NCBI GenBank assembly: GCA_024400495.1
Contig: JAKSMR010000002.1
Span: 62,001 to 126,000, forward strand
Length of the DNA stretch: 64,000 bases
Direction of reading: 5' to 3'
Source: Bacteroidales bacterium
GTDB lineage: Bacteria > Bacteroidota > Bacteroidia > Bacteroidales > P3
Positions within the stretch are counted from its first letter, which is position 1. The number at the start of each line of letters is the position of its first letter. This document shows, piece by piece, positions 31,944 to 41,426 of the stretch. The notes under the pieces were generated by a model. It made no database searches. It was given only the letters and a program-made list of their open reading frames with translations, and was not told the origin of the DNA. The translations under genes were made by a program, and so were the position numbers.

Positions 31944-34445
31944 ATGAAAAGCAAAATAAAAAATCTCATTCATACAAACCAAAATGGTTATGAATGGAAC
32001 TTCTATTCTATCGGAGGTGTGACCCGCGTCAGCATCACTACCGGAGAAGACATCGCCCACCTCGGCGAGCTGGACCAGAAGCTCTGGACCGTATTGAGTT
32101 GTCCTACCACAGGCCTGGAGTTCGACACCAAGACCCTCAGCCTCATGGATACCGACGGAGATGGCAAGATCCGCGTAAACGAAGTGGTGAGCGCCGCCCA
32201 ATGGCTCTGCAACATCCTTCGCGACCCCCAGATCCTGATTGACGGAGGCGACGGCCTTACCATGAACGACTTTGCCGATACCGACGACGGCAAACGACTG
32301 ATGAATGTCTCCCGCCAGATCCTCGAATCGCTCGGCGTTGAAAGCGACACCATCAACATCTCCCACACCAGCGACAGCCTGGCAATCTTCGCCAAGACCC
32401 GTTTCAACGGCGACGGCATCATCACTCCCGCTTCCACCGACGACGCGGCCCTGAAAGACATCATCACCAAAGTGATGGAACGCATGGGCGAAGTTGACGA
32501 CCGTTCGGGCGAGAAAGGCATCAATCAGGAAAAGCTCGAAGCCTTCTATAAAGCCTGTGCCGACTATGCAGCTTGGGTTCATGCCGCTACCGACGAGAAC
32601 AAGCCCTTCGGCGACGATACCGACGCGGCTCTCGCAGCATGCGACGCCATCAAGGCCAAAGTGGCCGATTACTTCATGCGTTGCAAGCTCATCGCCTTCA
32701 ACGAAGACACCGCCGCCGCCCTCGACGTCCAGGTCGCCAAAATCGAAGCCATCAGCGGCAGCGACCTCTCGACCTGCGCCGACGAGATAGCCTCCTATCC
32801 CCTCGCCCGCCCCACCAAGGACTGCACCTTGGCAATGAACGGCCAGATCAACCCCGTATGGAAAAGCGCTTGGGACGCCCTCAAGGCCCAGGTGCTCGAC
32901 AAGGCGTTCGAAGGCAAGGAATCTTTCACCGAACAGGAATGGAACGAGGTTGTCGCCAAGTTCAACGCCTATGAGGCATGGAAAGGTGCCAAGGCTGGTG
33001 CCGAAGTAGAAGAGCTCGGAATCGAGACCATCGACAAGATTCTTGCCGACAATCGCCAGGCCGACCTCCAAGCTCTCATCGACCAGGACAACGCCGTTGC
33101 CGACGAAGTCAACGCTATCGGCGAGGTTGAGAAGCTACTCTATCTCAAGCGCGACTTCTACCTGCTGCTCCGCAACTACGTCACCTTCTCCGACTTCTAC
33201 AGCCGCCGTCCTGGCAGCGAAGCCGTCTTCCAATGTGGCCGACTCTTTATCGACCAGCGCTGCCTCGACCTCTGTATCCGCGTCGAAGACATGGTGAAGC
33301 ATACCGAGATGGCCGGTCTCAGCGGCATGTACCTCATCTACTGCACCTGCACCAGCAAAGTGCTCAAGAAGACCATGAACATCGTTGCCGTTCTTACCGA
33401 CGGCGATGTAGACAATATGCGCGTCGGAAAGAACGCCATCTTCTACGACCGCAACGGTCAGGACTGGGATGCTGTCGTCACCAAGATCGTCGACAACCCC
33501 ATCTCCATTCGTCAGGCATTCTTCAGCCCCTATAAGAAACTCAGCCGCTTCATCACCGACAAGATCAATAAGTCCGCAGCCGAGAAAGAGGCCAAGTCGA
33601 TGCAGAGCCTTACGGCTAAGACCGACGGCGCCATCGCCAACACCCAGGCCAATATGGCTGCCGCCCAGCAGAACCCCGAAGGAAACAAGGCACCTGCCGC
33701 AGCTCCTGTGAAGAGTTTCGACATCGCCAAGTTTGCCGGTATCTTTGCCGCCATCGGTATGGCATTAGGCATGATCGGATCTGCCGTTATGCAGATCATC
33801 GATCCTTGGTACAATGTGCTCATCCTTCTTGCTGTGCTGGCAATCGGCACCTCCGGTCCTTCCGTATTCATCGCCTGGACCAAGCTGCGCAAACGCAACT
33901 TAGGTCCTATCCTCAATGCCAACGGCTGGGCCATCAACAGCAAGGTTATCGTGAACATCATCTTCGGTCAGACCCTCACCAGCCTGGCTAAATATCCCAA
34001 GCTCGACCTCAAGGAGAACGACGACCCCTTCATGTACAAGACTCCCATGTGGAAGAAAGTGCTGCGTCGCGTCATCACCCTGCTCGTTATCGTTGTCATC
34101 ATTTGGTCTATCATGTTCGGTCTTCACCTCGGACCTTATGCCAAGTATTACAACATCAATGTTACCTCTACCGAGGCCGCTTGTTCCGTTAAGGGAGCCG
34201 GGGAACATCTGAAGGACAATAAGAACCATACCCTCAAGGCCGTCTACAACTCGATGGAATACGAGTTCAAGGGATGGAGCGATTTGACCAACAAGACTCT
34301 CGACGGTCAGCGCGACTCTGTCGTTACCGAGCGTCGACTCTTCCTCACTCAGGACACCAACATTACGGCATACTTCGTAAAAATCAAGCAAGACGAACCT
34401 GCAGAGGATGCCGCTCCTGCTCCCGAAGCTCCTGCCGCAGAATAA
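31944..34445 (+). CDS. Large membrane protein with EF-hand-like loop and InlB-like domain
   Basis: 833 residues with no signal peptide. An EF-hand-like loop, LMDTDGDGKIRVNEVVSAAQ, is at about residues 67-86. The long N-terminal part (to about 560) is mainly helical. Two membrane spans (FAGIFAAIGMALGMIGSAVM and WYNVLILLAVLAIGTSGPSV) lie near 595-640, and a third (ITLLVIVVIIWSIMFGLHL) near 715. The C-terminal part (about 735-815) resembles an InlB B-repeat (EYEFKGWSDLTNKTL...ITAYFVKI), ending in an Ala/Pro/Glu tail. Proteins of this kind are known in Bacteroidales without function. It is the first gene of the operon with aspS, 49 bp upstream. Confidence 0.82.
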   Translation: MKSKIKNLIHTNQNGYEWNFYSIGGVTRVSITTGEDIAHLGELDQKLWTVLSCPTTGLEFDTKTLSLMDTDGDGKIRVNEVVSAAQWLCNILRDPQILIDGGDGLTMNDFADTDDGKRLMNVSRQILESLGVESDTINISHTSDSLAIFAKTRFNGDGIITPASTDDAALKDIITKVMERMGEVDDRSGEKGINQEKLEAFYKACADYAAWVHAATDENKPFGDDTDAALAACDAIKAKVADYFMRCKLIAFNEDTAAALDVQVAKIEAISGSDLSTCADEIASYPLARPTKDCTLAMNGQINPVWKSAWDALKAQVLDKAFEGKESFTEQEWNEVVAKFNAYEAWKGAKAGAEVEELGIETIDKILADNRQADLQALIDQDNAVADEVNAIGEVEKLLYLKRDFYLLLRNYVTFSDFYSRRPGSEAVFQCGRLFIDQRCLDLCIRVEDMVKHTEMAGLSGMYLIYCTCTSKVLKKTMNIVAVLTDGDVDNMRVGKNAIFYDRNGQDWDAVVTKIVDNPISIRQAFFSPYKKLSRFITDKINKSAAEKEAKSMQSLTAKTDGAIANTQANMAAAQQNPEGNKAPAAAPVKSFDIAKFAGIFAAIGMALGMIGSAVMQIIDPWYNVLILLAVLAIGTSGPSVFIAWTKLRKRNLGPILNANGWAINSKVIVNIIFGQTLTSLAKYPKLDLKENDDPFMYKTPMWKKVLRRVITLLVIVVIIWSIMFGLHLGPYAKYYNINVTSTEAACSVKGAGEHLKDNKNHTLKAVYNSMEYEFKGWSDLTNKTLDGQRDSVVTERRLFLTQDTNITAYFVKIKQDEPAEDAAPAPEAPAAE

Positions 34446-34494
34446 GTTCTGGCAAGACAAATCCTAATCTAGAATCTAAAGACAAAACAATATC

Positions 34495-36255
34495 ATGTAT
34501 CGTACAAACACTTGTGGCGAATTAAATCTCAGCAATAAGGGTCAGAAAGTGACCCTCGCAGGTTGGGTGCAACGCAGCCGCGACCTCGGCGGAATGACCT
34601 TCGTCGACCTCCGCGACCGCTACGGCATCACCCAGCTGGCTTTTAACATGGAAACCAACGCGCCCCTCTGTGAGCAGGCTCGCAAGCTCGGTCGCGAATT
34701 CGTTATCCAGGTAACCGGAACCGTCATCGAGCGTTCCAGCAAAAACACCAAGATTCCTACCGGCGAGATTGAGATCGAAGTCTCCGAGCTCAATATCCTC
34801 AACGCCGCCAAGACTCCTCCCTTCACCATTGAGGACAACAGCGACGGCGGCGACGACCTCCGCATGAAATATCGTTATCTCGATATCCGCCGCAACCCCG
34901 TCCGCAAGAATCTTGAACTCCGCAGCCGCATGGCTATGCTCGTGCGCAACTACCTCAGCAACCAGAACTTCCTCGAGGTTGAGACCCCCTTCCTCATCAA
35001 GTCTACTCCCGAAGGAGCACGCGACTTCGTCGTTCCTTCCCGCATGAACCCCGGCGAGTTCTACGCCCTTCCCCAGAGCCCCCAGCAGTACAAGCAGCTC
35101 CTCATGGTTGCCGGTATCGACCGCTATTTCCAGATCGTCCGTTGCTTCCGCGACGAAGACCTGCGTGCCGACCGCCAGCCCGAGTTCACCCAGATTGACT
35201 GCGAGATGTCCTTCGTTGAACAGGAGGATGTCCTTGATATGTTCGAAGGCATGACCAAGCACCTATTCAAAGAGGTTCTCGGCCTTGAATTCGACAAATT
35301 CCCCCGCATGACCTGGCACGATGCTATGCGCCTTTATGGCTCCGACAAGCCCGATATCCGTTTCGGTATGCAGTTTGTCGAGCTCAACGACGTTGTCAAA
35401 GGCCACGGATTCGGACTTTTCGATGGTGCTGAACTCGTAGTTGGTATCAACGCCGAAGGTTGTGCCGAATATACCCGCAAACAGATCGACGCTCTTACCG
35501 ATTTCGTTAAGCGTCCTCAGGTAGGCGCTGGTGGTATGGTCTATATCAAATACAACGCCGACGGCACCTTCAAGAGCTCCGTCGACAAGTTCTATGATGC
35601 CGACGCTCTCAAGGCTATCGCCGACAAGTTCGGCGCTAAGCCCGGCGACCTGATGCTTATCCTCTGTGGTCCCGCTATGAAGACTCGCGGACAGCTCAAC
35701 GCCCTGCGTCTTGAGATGGGCGACCAGCTCGGTCTCCGAAACCCCGACGTCTTCGCTCCCCTTTGGGTAATCGACTTCCCCCTCCTCGAATGGGACGACG
35801 AGACCCAGCGTTTCTACGCCATGCACCATCCTTTCACCGCTCCCAAGCCCGAGGACGAGGCTCTGATCGACGACCCCAGCCGCTGGGGCGACATCCGCGC
35901 CAACGCTTACGACATCGTGCTTAACGGCACCGAACTCGGTGGCGGCTCTATCCGTATCCACGACCGCAACATCCAGAACAAGATGTTCCACATGCTCGGC
36001 TTTACCGACGAGCAGGCTGCAGCTCAGTTCGGATTCCTCATGGACGCCTTCACCTATGGCGCTCCTCCTCATGCCGGTCTGGCTTACGGTTTCGACCGTC
36101 TATGCTCTCTCTTCGGCAAGGCCGACAATATCCGCGACTTCATCGCCTTCCCCAAGAACAATGCAGGCCGCGACGTCATGAGCGGCAGCCCCAGCCCCAT
36201 CGCTCAGGCTCAGCTCGACGAACTGATGATTGACCTCCGTCAGATTGAGAAATAA
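34495..36255 (+). CDS. aspS: Aspartyl-tRNA synthetase
   Basis: 586 residues, bacterial type. The N-terminal OB fold carries [20 protein letters not shown]. Class II motif 2 is [20 protein letters not shown]. The GAD insertion is in the middle. Motif 3 is [18 protein letters not shown], with [17 protein letters not shown] near the end. It charges tRNA-Asp. It is transcribed with the upstream membrane protein gene and followed by a terminator. Confidence 0.98.
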   Translation: MYRTNTCGELNLSNKGQKVTLAGWVQRSRDLGGMTFVDLRDRYGITQLAFNMETNAPLCEQARKLGREFVIQVTGTVIERSSKNTKIPTGEIEIEVSELNILNAAKTPPFTIEDNSDGGDDLRMKYRYLDIRRNPVRKNLELRSRMAMLVRNYLSNQNFLEVETPFLIKSTPEGARDFVVPSRMNPGEFYALPQSPQQYKQLLMVAGIDRYFQIVRCFRDEDLRADRQPEFTQIDCEMSFVEQEDVLDMFEGMTKHLFKEVLGLEFDKFPRMTWHDAMRLYGSDKPDIRFGMQFVELNDVVKGHGFGLFDGAELVVGINAEGCAEYTRKQIDALTDFVKRPQVGAGGMVYIKYNADGTFKSSVDKFYDADALKAIADKFGAKPGDLMLILCGPAMKTRGQLNALRLEMGDQLGLRNPDVFAPLWVIDFPLLEWDDETQRFYAMHHPFTAPKPEDEALIDDPSRWGDIRANAYDIVLNGTELGGGSIRIHDRNIQNKMFHMLGFTDEQAAAQFGFLMDAFTYGAPPHAGLAYGFDRLCSLFGKADNIRDFIAFPKNNAGRDVMSGSPSPIAQAQLDELMIDLRQIEK

Positions 36256-36273
36256 TATCTCAAACATACATCA

Positions 36274-36310
36274 GGAAAGAAGTAGGTGGACTCCACCTGC
36301 TTCTTCCTTT
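36274..36310 (+). terminator. Terminator after aspS
   Basis: A near-perfect stem GGAAAGAAGTAGGTGG / CCACCTGCTTCTTCC followed by TTTTC. Confidence 0.85.
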
Positions 36311-36365
36311 TCAAGAACAATTCTCCAGAATCATAAACCTCACCCTTTCAATAACCCTAATAACT

Positions 36366-37016
36366 GTGGCAGATAATTATCTTGAGAAACGCTACGAAGA
36401 GGTCTTCGGAAAAGGACCTACCAAGGTGAAACGCGTAGGACATACCGTTGAGGAGCTCTTGCTCAAGAACCGTAGCACCCGTGGCTACAACAAGGACTTC
36501 GTAGTCTCACAATCGTGGCTAGAGCAGATCGTTGCCGTAAACACCCGTATTCCTTCGGCCCGCAACCAGCAGGCCTTGCGTTTCAGACTCGTCACCAAAG
36601 GTCCAGAAGCAGACATCGTGCTGGCTAATATCAAGCTGGGTGGGGCTCTCCCCGAATTGAATCTCCCGTTCCCAGGAACCGAGCCCGAAGCTTTTGTCAT
36701 CGTCTGTTCCGCAGTAGAGGAGAGCAAGATGGTTGACATCGACCTCGGGATCTCGCTCCAGAGCATGCTCCTCAAGGCCGTCGAGATGGGCTTGAACGGG
36801 CTCATCATCTGTGCCTTCAACAAAGTTCAGATCAAGCAGCAGCTCAACCTTCCCTATGAGCCTCTGGCTGTGCTGGCTATCGGCAAGGGTGCCGAACAGT
36901 TTGAGCTTACCCCCATTTCCGCATCAGACAGCCATGCCTACTACCGCAAAGAGACAGAGAAAGGAACCGTACATTTCGTCCCCAAGGTGCAGCTAAAAGA
37001 TCTGATTATCGGATAG
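36366..37016 (+). CDS. Nitroreductase family protein
   Basis: 216 residues with a GTG start at 36366. The FMN-binding core begins LLLKNRSTRGYNKDFVVSQS and IPSARNQQALRFRLV, where the R-S-x-R motif contacts FMN phosphate. The centre has GISLQSMLLKAVEMGLNGLI, and the C-terminus VLAIGKGAEQFE. It reduces small substrates using NAD(P)H; the actual substrate is unknown. Monocistronic between two terminators. Confidence 0.9.
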   Translation: MADNYLEKRYEEVFGKGPTKVKRVGHTVEELLLKNRSTRGYNKDFVVSQSWLEQIVAVNTRIPSARNQQALRFRLVTKGPEADIVLANIKLGGALPELNLPFPGTEPEAFVIVCSAVEESKMVDIDLGISLQSMLLKAVEMGLNGLIICAFNKVQIKQQLNLPYEPLAVLAIGKGAEQFELTPISASDSHAYYRKETEKGTVHFVPKVQLKDLIIG

Positions 37017-37048
37017 CGAACGGCTCTACCGGCCGACAAATATCACCT

Positions 37049-37083
37049 AAAGGAGACTGCCCGACCAGGCTGTCTCCTTTTTT
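37049..37083 (+). terminator. Terminator after nitroreductase gene
   Basis: AAAGGAGAC-T-GCC / GGC-T-GTCTCCTTT hairpin followed by TTT. Confidence 0.85.
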
Positions 37084-37190
37084 GATCATCCTATGAAACA
37101 AGCCGCCAGCATAGCTTTTGAGGGCGAACACTCATGCTATGCGCTTAAAAGTCTAAAATGGGGAAGCGAGAAACTTCAACCTTCTATCTT

Positions 37191-38285
37191 CTATAGATCC
37201 AAAGGCTGCATCGCGCCTATTACCGGCTGGATAAAAAAGAGCGAAGAGTCTTTACTCAAGTGTTTGATAACAAAATCCGGCTCGTTCCACGGATGTACCG
37301 ATTCGGCATATTTACCGTAGTGGACCATAGTTATCTTCTTCACACCAAGATCGGCAATCAGCTGTTCGAACTGATACGGGAGGGTGTGGATATATGCCCA
37401 GCGCGGGTTGTATTGCCCGTTTTCAAGGACGGCATAGTCGATGCGAGGGAACTTCTCCCCTATTTGCTTGAAATGCGTACCATAACCGCCGTCTCCACCC
37501 AGGAATACAGTCTTGCCGGATCTCTCAACCATGAACGAGGCCCAAAGGGTAGGGTTTCGCTTGAGAGTGCGCCCAGAGAAATGTCGTTGGGGAAGACAAT
37601 GGATAGAGGTCTCGCCGCAAGTGAACGTCTGCCACCAGTCCAGCTCTACGATCTGATCTTTGCCATAATGCCAACGTTCCAGATGAGCACCAACGCCTAA
37701 TGGGCAGATGACCGTCCCCACCTTCTCACGAATGGTCTTACAGGTGGTGAAATCAAGGTGGTCGTAATGGTCGTGGGTGATTATGAGGAAATCCACCTCG
37801 GGTATATCTGCGGCGCTATAGGGCTCCGTTCCCGACACAGGCTTGTTTATAAAACGGACGGGAGAAGCGCTTCCAAACACAGGATCGACGAGAATTCGGA
37901 CTCCCTCGACCTGAATCAGATAAGAGCTATGGCCGAACCACACCAAGAAGCTTCCCTCCTTGGGCAGATTCTTCAGATTCACTTTGGCCGTATCTATCGC
38001 CTCCGTGGGTTTGCGTGAGGGCTGGATTGTGTCGCCACCGATGCAGCCGATGAAACTACGGTAGGTGCTATCTATGCGTGCCTGCTCCTCTTTGGAGGCG
38101 AAATTAGGGGTTGTGTCAAGGTTGTGGAAAGCACCGTCCTTGTAGTTTGGCGACTGCTGCATCCGCGCCAGCCTCTCTCCCTTGGGCTTGGCACCGAAAC
38201 GAGGGAGGCTCATGCAGGCCGATACCAACAGAACGACAACTATTGCAAAAAGGAAGAGGCAGATCAGGAATTTCATCGTCTTCAT
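37191..38285 (-). CDS. MBL-fold metallo-hydrolase lipoprotein (NAPE-PLD/UlaG-like)
   Basis: 364 residues from the ATG at 38285 (MKTMKFLICLFLFAIVVVLL then VSACMS), a lipoprotein signal. A further in-frame ATG at 38393 is rejected because it lies before the signal. Metal ligands are visible in LIITHDHYDHLDF (HxHxDH), with LVDPVFG, FLGGDGGYGTHF and ITMVHYGKYAESVHPWNEP following. The HCLPQRHFSGRTLKRNPTLW segment is typical of NAPE-PLD-like hydrolases. It is probably an envelope phosphodiesterase of unknown substrate. Confidence 0.9.
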   Translation of the reverse strand: MKTMKFLICLFLFAIVVVLLVSACMSLPRFGAKPKGERLARMQQSPNYKDGAFHNLDTTPNFASKEEQARIDSTYRSFIGCIGGDTIQPSRKPTEAIDTAKVNLKNLPKEGSFLVWFGHSSYLIQVEGVRILVDPVFGSASPVRFINKPVSGTEPYSAADIPEVDFLIITHDHYDHLDFTTCKTIREKVGTVICPLGVGAHLERWHYGKDQIVELDWWQTFTCGETSIHCLPQRHFSGRTLKRNPTLWASFMVERSGKTVFLGGDGGYGTHFKQIGEKFPRIDYAVLENGQYNPRWAYIHTLPYQFEQLIADLGVKKITMVHYGKYAESVHPWNEPDFVIKHLSKDSSLFFIQPVIGAMQPLDL

Positions 38286-38690
38286 ATTATAATGAATATT
38301 AATATATGACTTCAAAGAAACAAAGCCACATATATATAACGCACGAGAAAGGATTTTATTGCACCACAACAAAGACACTTGATAAAGGTTCACGCCTCAA
38401 AAACCAGCGATTGCACCAAGACTTCGACCTCGGGGACCGACATCGCAGATAATTTTGTGATTTATTGTAGGATAGAGCCATACAAAAAATATCTTTTCTT
38501 TTTGCTATATCAAAAAAAAGGTGTATCTTTGCACGTCATAAGTAGGTGTAGAGTGTCCGTGCCATTATAGCATAACATTCTGCAAATGCTTAAGTTACGG
38601 GTATGTAGCGCGCAGCAGGCCCACGTCCAAAAACAGCCCTTACTGCGTCCACACACCAAAAGTTATAAACCAATATAGGAGAAAAAAGCT
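38286..38690. other. Intergenic region and long infC leader
   Basis: About 400 bp between the divergent MBL-fold gene and infC. The promoter lies at 38501-38531, giving infC a leader of about 150 nt. The leader is GC-rich and structured-looking around 38610-38650 (GCGCGCAGCAGGCCC). No gene is seen. An L20-type autoregulatory leader is possible but unproven. Confidence 0.5.
38501..38531 (+). promoter_or_regulatory. Consensus promoter of the infC-rpmI-rplT-rplS cluster
   Basis: TTTG (38501-38504), 19 bp, TATCTTTG (38524-38531), then CACGTC. Confidence 0.9.
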
Positions 38691-39257
38691 ATAGCAACAC
38701 CAATTCAAAAAGGCCCCATGAGAGGCCGTGGCCGTGGTCCTGTTAAGAAGGAACCAGAACATCGTATCAACGATCGCATCATCGCACCTATGGTTCGCGT
38801 AGTAGGTGAAGGTATGGAACCCACCATCATGAACACCCGCGACGCTATCAAGATGGCCTACGACGAGGGTCTCGACCTTGTTGAGATCTCTCCCAACGCC
38901 AATCCTCCCGTCTGCAAGATCATCGAGTACCAGAAGTACCTCTACGAGCAGAAGAAGAAACAGAAGGAGATCAAAGCCAACTCGGCAAAGGTTGTGGTAA
39001 AAGAGATCCGCCTCAGCCCCCAGACCGACGAGCACGACTTCAACTTCAAGCTCAACCACGCTATCCGTTTCCTCCAGGACGGCAACAAGGTGAAGGTCGA
39101 CGTATTCTTCAAAGGCCGCGCCATCGTGTACAAAGAGCAGGGCGAAACCCAGCTGCTCAAGTTCGCCGAGGCGTTGCTCGAATACGGCAAACCCGAGCTT
39201 ATGCCCCGTCTCGAAGGCAAGCGTATGCTGATGATCATCGCTCCCAAGAAACAATAA
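38691..39257 (+). CDS. infC: Translation initiation factor IF-3, probable AUA start
   Basis: 188 residues if started at ATA 38691, or 179 from ATG 38718. The core is EHRINDRIIAPMVRVVGEG, DEGLDLVEISPNANPPVCKI, KEIRLSPQTDEHDFNFKLNH, and the C-terminal MPRLEGKRMLMIIAPKK. The frame opens only after a TAG at 38676. AGGAG at 38677-38681 is 9 nt before ATA but 36 nt before ATG. infC in many bacteria starts with a rare AUU/AUC/AUA codon, which lets IF-3 repress its own synthesis, so the ATA start is favoured. Confidence 0.95.
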   Translation: MATPIQKGPMRGRGRGPVKKEPEHRINDRIIAPMVRVVGEGMEPTIMNTRDAIKMAYDEGLDLVEISPNANPPVCKIIEYQKYLYEQKKKQKEIKANSAKVVVKEIRLSPQTDEHDFNFKLNHAIRFLQDGNKVKVDVFFKGRAIVYKEQGETQLLKFAEALLEYGKPELMPRLEGKRMLMIIAPKKQ

Positions 39258-39403
39258 GGAAGAGGCAGTCCGAAGACGGAGGCCCGATCCTAAGCCCCGC
39301 CAGCCAATGTCCAGCCCCCATATTGTCGCATTATCCTATAGCCACAAAAAAAAGAAAGTCTATCTGCAAACATATAGTCTAACTTATTAAAACAGTAAAG
39401 TAA

Positions 39404-39598
39404 ATGCCTACAATGAAGACCAAAGCTAGTGCTAAGAAGCGTTTCGCTTTCACCGGCACTGGTAAAATCAAAAGAAAGCATGCTTACCATAGCCACATCC
39501 TGACTAAGAAGGAAACATGCCAGAAACGTAATCTCGACCACACCGCTCTGGTGAGCCGCGATGACGAAAAACGCGTTAAGAGAATGCTCTTAGCCTAA
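39404..39598 (+). CDS. rpmI: Ribosomal protein L35
   Basis: 64 residues, [20 protein letters not shown] then [18 protein letters not shown], the standard L35 sequence. It is separated from infC by 146 bp, and from rplT by 147 bp. The long spacers are unusual for this operon and may carry regulatory RNA structure. Basic 50S protein. Confidence 0.97.
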   Translation: MPTMKTKASAKKRFAFTGTGKIKRKHAYHSHILTKKETCQKRNLDHTALVSRDDEKRVKRMLLA

Positions 39599-39745
39599 AA
39601 GTAAAATTCTCGGCTTTGTGTTCCCGCGGCAGATTCGTCTGCACGGCATCCAGGGCCGGAAAGAATCGGAGTTATTAACCATTGTTTCAAGCACCAAAGA
39701 TTGGGCAAGCCGCCCAGCGCTTAAACGAAAAAAAATTAAACAAAC

Positions 39746-40090
39746 ATGCCAAGATCAGTAAATGCTGTTGCTTCTAGAGCACGCAGAAAGAAAATCCTCA
39801 ATCGCACCAAAGGTTATTGGGGCAGAGGTAAAAACGTATGGACCGTCGCTAAGAATAAGTGGGAAAAAGGTCAGACCTACGCTTACCGTGACAGAAAGAA
39901 CAAGAAACGCGAGTTCCGCGCATTGTGGATCAACCGTATCAACGCCGGTTGCCGCATGAACGGTATCTCCTACTCTGTTTTCATGGGTGAATTACACAAA
40001 AACAACATCGAGCTCAACCGTAAAGTTCTTGCCGACCTGGCTATGAACCACCCCGAGGCTTTCACCGCTGTTGTTAAGATGGTAAAATAA
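39746..40090 (+). CDS. rplT: Ribosomal protein L20
   Basis: 114 residues: [60 protein letters not shown]. Essential for 50S assembly and, in other bacteria, the autogenous repressor of this operon. Full length. Confidence 0.98.
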   Translation: MPRSVNAVASRARRKKILNRTKGYWGRGKNVWTVAKNKWEKGQTYAYRDRKNKKREFRALWINRINAGCRMNGISYSVFMGELHKNNIELNRKVLADLAMNHPEAFTAVVKMVK

Positions 40091-40179
40091 AAAACAAGTA
40101 GCCTCTTCCGCGAGTCCACCGCGAGGTGTGTCGCTCAATGCGGAACGCTAAGTAGTTAACATTAAAACCTATATTTGTC

Positions 40180-40536
40180 ATGGGAAAAATTGAATTAATC
40201 CAGTTCGTAGAGAACCAGATCGAGCGCAAAGAATTCCCCGAGTTCAGCGCTGGCGATACCATCACCGTTCATTATAAAATCCGTGAAGGAAACAAAGAAC
40301 GTATCCAGAACTTCCAGGGCGTTGTTATCCAGCGTCGTGGTAGCGGAGCTACTGAAACCTTTACTGTACGCAAGATTACCAACGGCGTAGGCGTGGAGAG
40401 AATCTTCCCCATTTCCAGCCCCTTCATCGAGCAGATCGACATCAACAAGCGTGGTGCCGTTCGTCGTGCTCGTATCTTCTACCTGCGTAATCTCACTGGT
40501 AAGAAAGCTCGTATCAAAGAAAGAAGAATGCGCTAA
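40180..40536 (+). CDS. rplS: Ribosomal protein L19
   Basis: 118 residues: [80 protein letters not shown]. It sits at the 30S/50S interface. It lies 89 bp after rplT with no obvious separate promoter, so probably the last gene of the cluster. Confidence 0.97.
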   Translation: MGKIELIQFVENQIERKEFPEFSAGDTITVHYKIREGNKERIQNFQGVVIQRRGSGATETFTVRKITNGVGVERIFPISSPFIEQIDINKRGAVRRARIFYLRNLTGKKARIKERRMR

Positions 40537-40568
40537 CATTCCCCTTTCGGGAGCAGATAGACCCAAAG

Positions 40569-40604
40569 CACAGGCCATCCTCGCGGATAGCCTGTGTTTT
40601 TTTT
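40569..40604 (+). terminator. Terminator after rplS
   Basis: CACAGGC-C-ATCC...GGAT-A-GCCTGTG stem followed by a run of eight T. Confidence 0.92.
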
Positions 40605-40639
40605 GTGGGACAGCTCCAGCAGAGAAACCGACGGTTATA

Positions 40640-40738
40640 GTATCCTCGTTCTAGCGTCGCACCAATCTCGTATCAAGTTCGCATCAATGTCGCATCAATG
40701 TCGCATTAATGTCGCATTAATGTCGCCAAACATAGAGC
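40640..40738. repeat. 11-bp-phased degenerate array 3
   Basis: Nine 11-bp units including CTAGCGTCGCA, CCAATCTCGTA, TCAAGTTCGCA, TCAATGTCGCA twice, TTAATGTCGCA, TTAATGTCGCC. It lies downstream of the rplS terminator. The first units are nearly the same as those of the array at 56538. Confidence 0.85.
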
Positions 40739-41324
40739 CTCCTCGCTTAGTAGGGGCACAAAGTCTATTACTTGGTAAGGCGAACTGCCTATTCTCTAGG
40801 CGTGAGAAACACAATACAGCTTGCCCCCAAAGAGCCTAGTAAAGATGCAAGGATTTTTAATTCTCTCAACTATAGTCTGTTAAGAGTCCGGAAAACAAGC
40901 CCCCGGTTACAAGATACAGTTACAGTTAAAAAAAAGATATCACTCACACCCTATATTTATTATACATTTATCATATATTTGATTAATTATCAATTAATTA
41001 AACCAACCAGAGGTGCTATATATACCCTTCAAATTTGAACTGTAACAACTGTAACTGTAACCAAACCCATTTGCCCGATTTTCTAAGAAGCACAGTTTCA
41101 ATAAAGTACAAACTTACAAAACCAGAATCGGATTCTATTCCTGTATCCAAGATGGTTACAGAATGCCTGAAAACGCCCCTTTTCGGGCCCCAAATGACGA
41201 GTATCTGCCCATTTTCACCCATGCTTTTCCCTTGGGGGAGGTGCATTTCAAGCGAAATAAAGTTTCTGTGTTCCGACCCAAACTGGAGGGATTTAATGCC
41301 AACAAGCATATATTCTCCAATATT
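40739..41324. other. Gene-free AT-rich region before thrS
   Basis: About 590 bp. Short frames exist on both strands (for example 41035-41433 and 41016-41309), but composition and lack of recognisable motifs do not support any. A small iteration of AACTGTAAC is seen at 41037-41060. The thrS promoter follows. Confidence 0.5.
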
Positions 41325-41356
41325 TTTGGCTATTTCACTTACTTTTCGTATCTTTG
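41325..41356 (+). promoter_or_regulatory. Consensus promoter of thrS
   Basis: TTTG (41325-41328), 20 bp, TATCTTTG (41349-41356), followed by CAGATT. The leader is about 65 nt, too short for a T-box. Confidence 0.88.
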
Positions 41357-41426
41357 CAGATTGTAATGTCGCGCGTTTGTGTGCGCGTACTAGTCATAAA
41401 TTAATAATATATAAAGGATTAAAAAC

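Noticed and set aside
41356-41426. T-box or other riboswitch in the thrS leader
   Set aside because: The leader from the mapped promoter pattern is only about 65 nt and shows no specifier or antiterminator structure.
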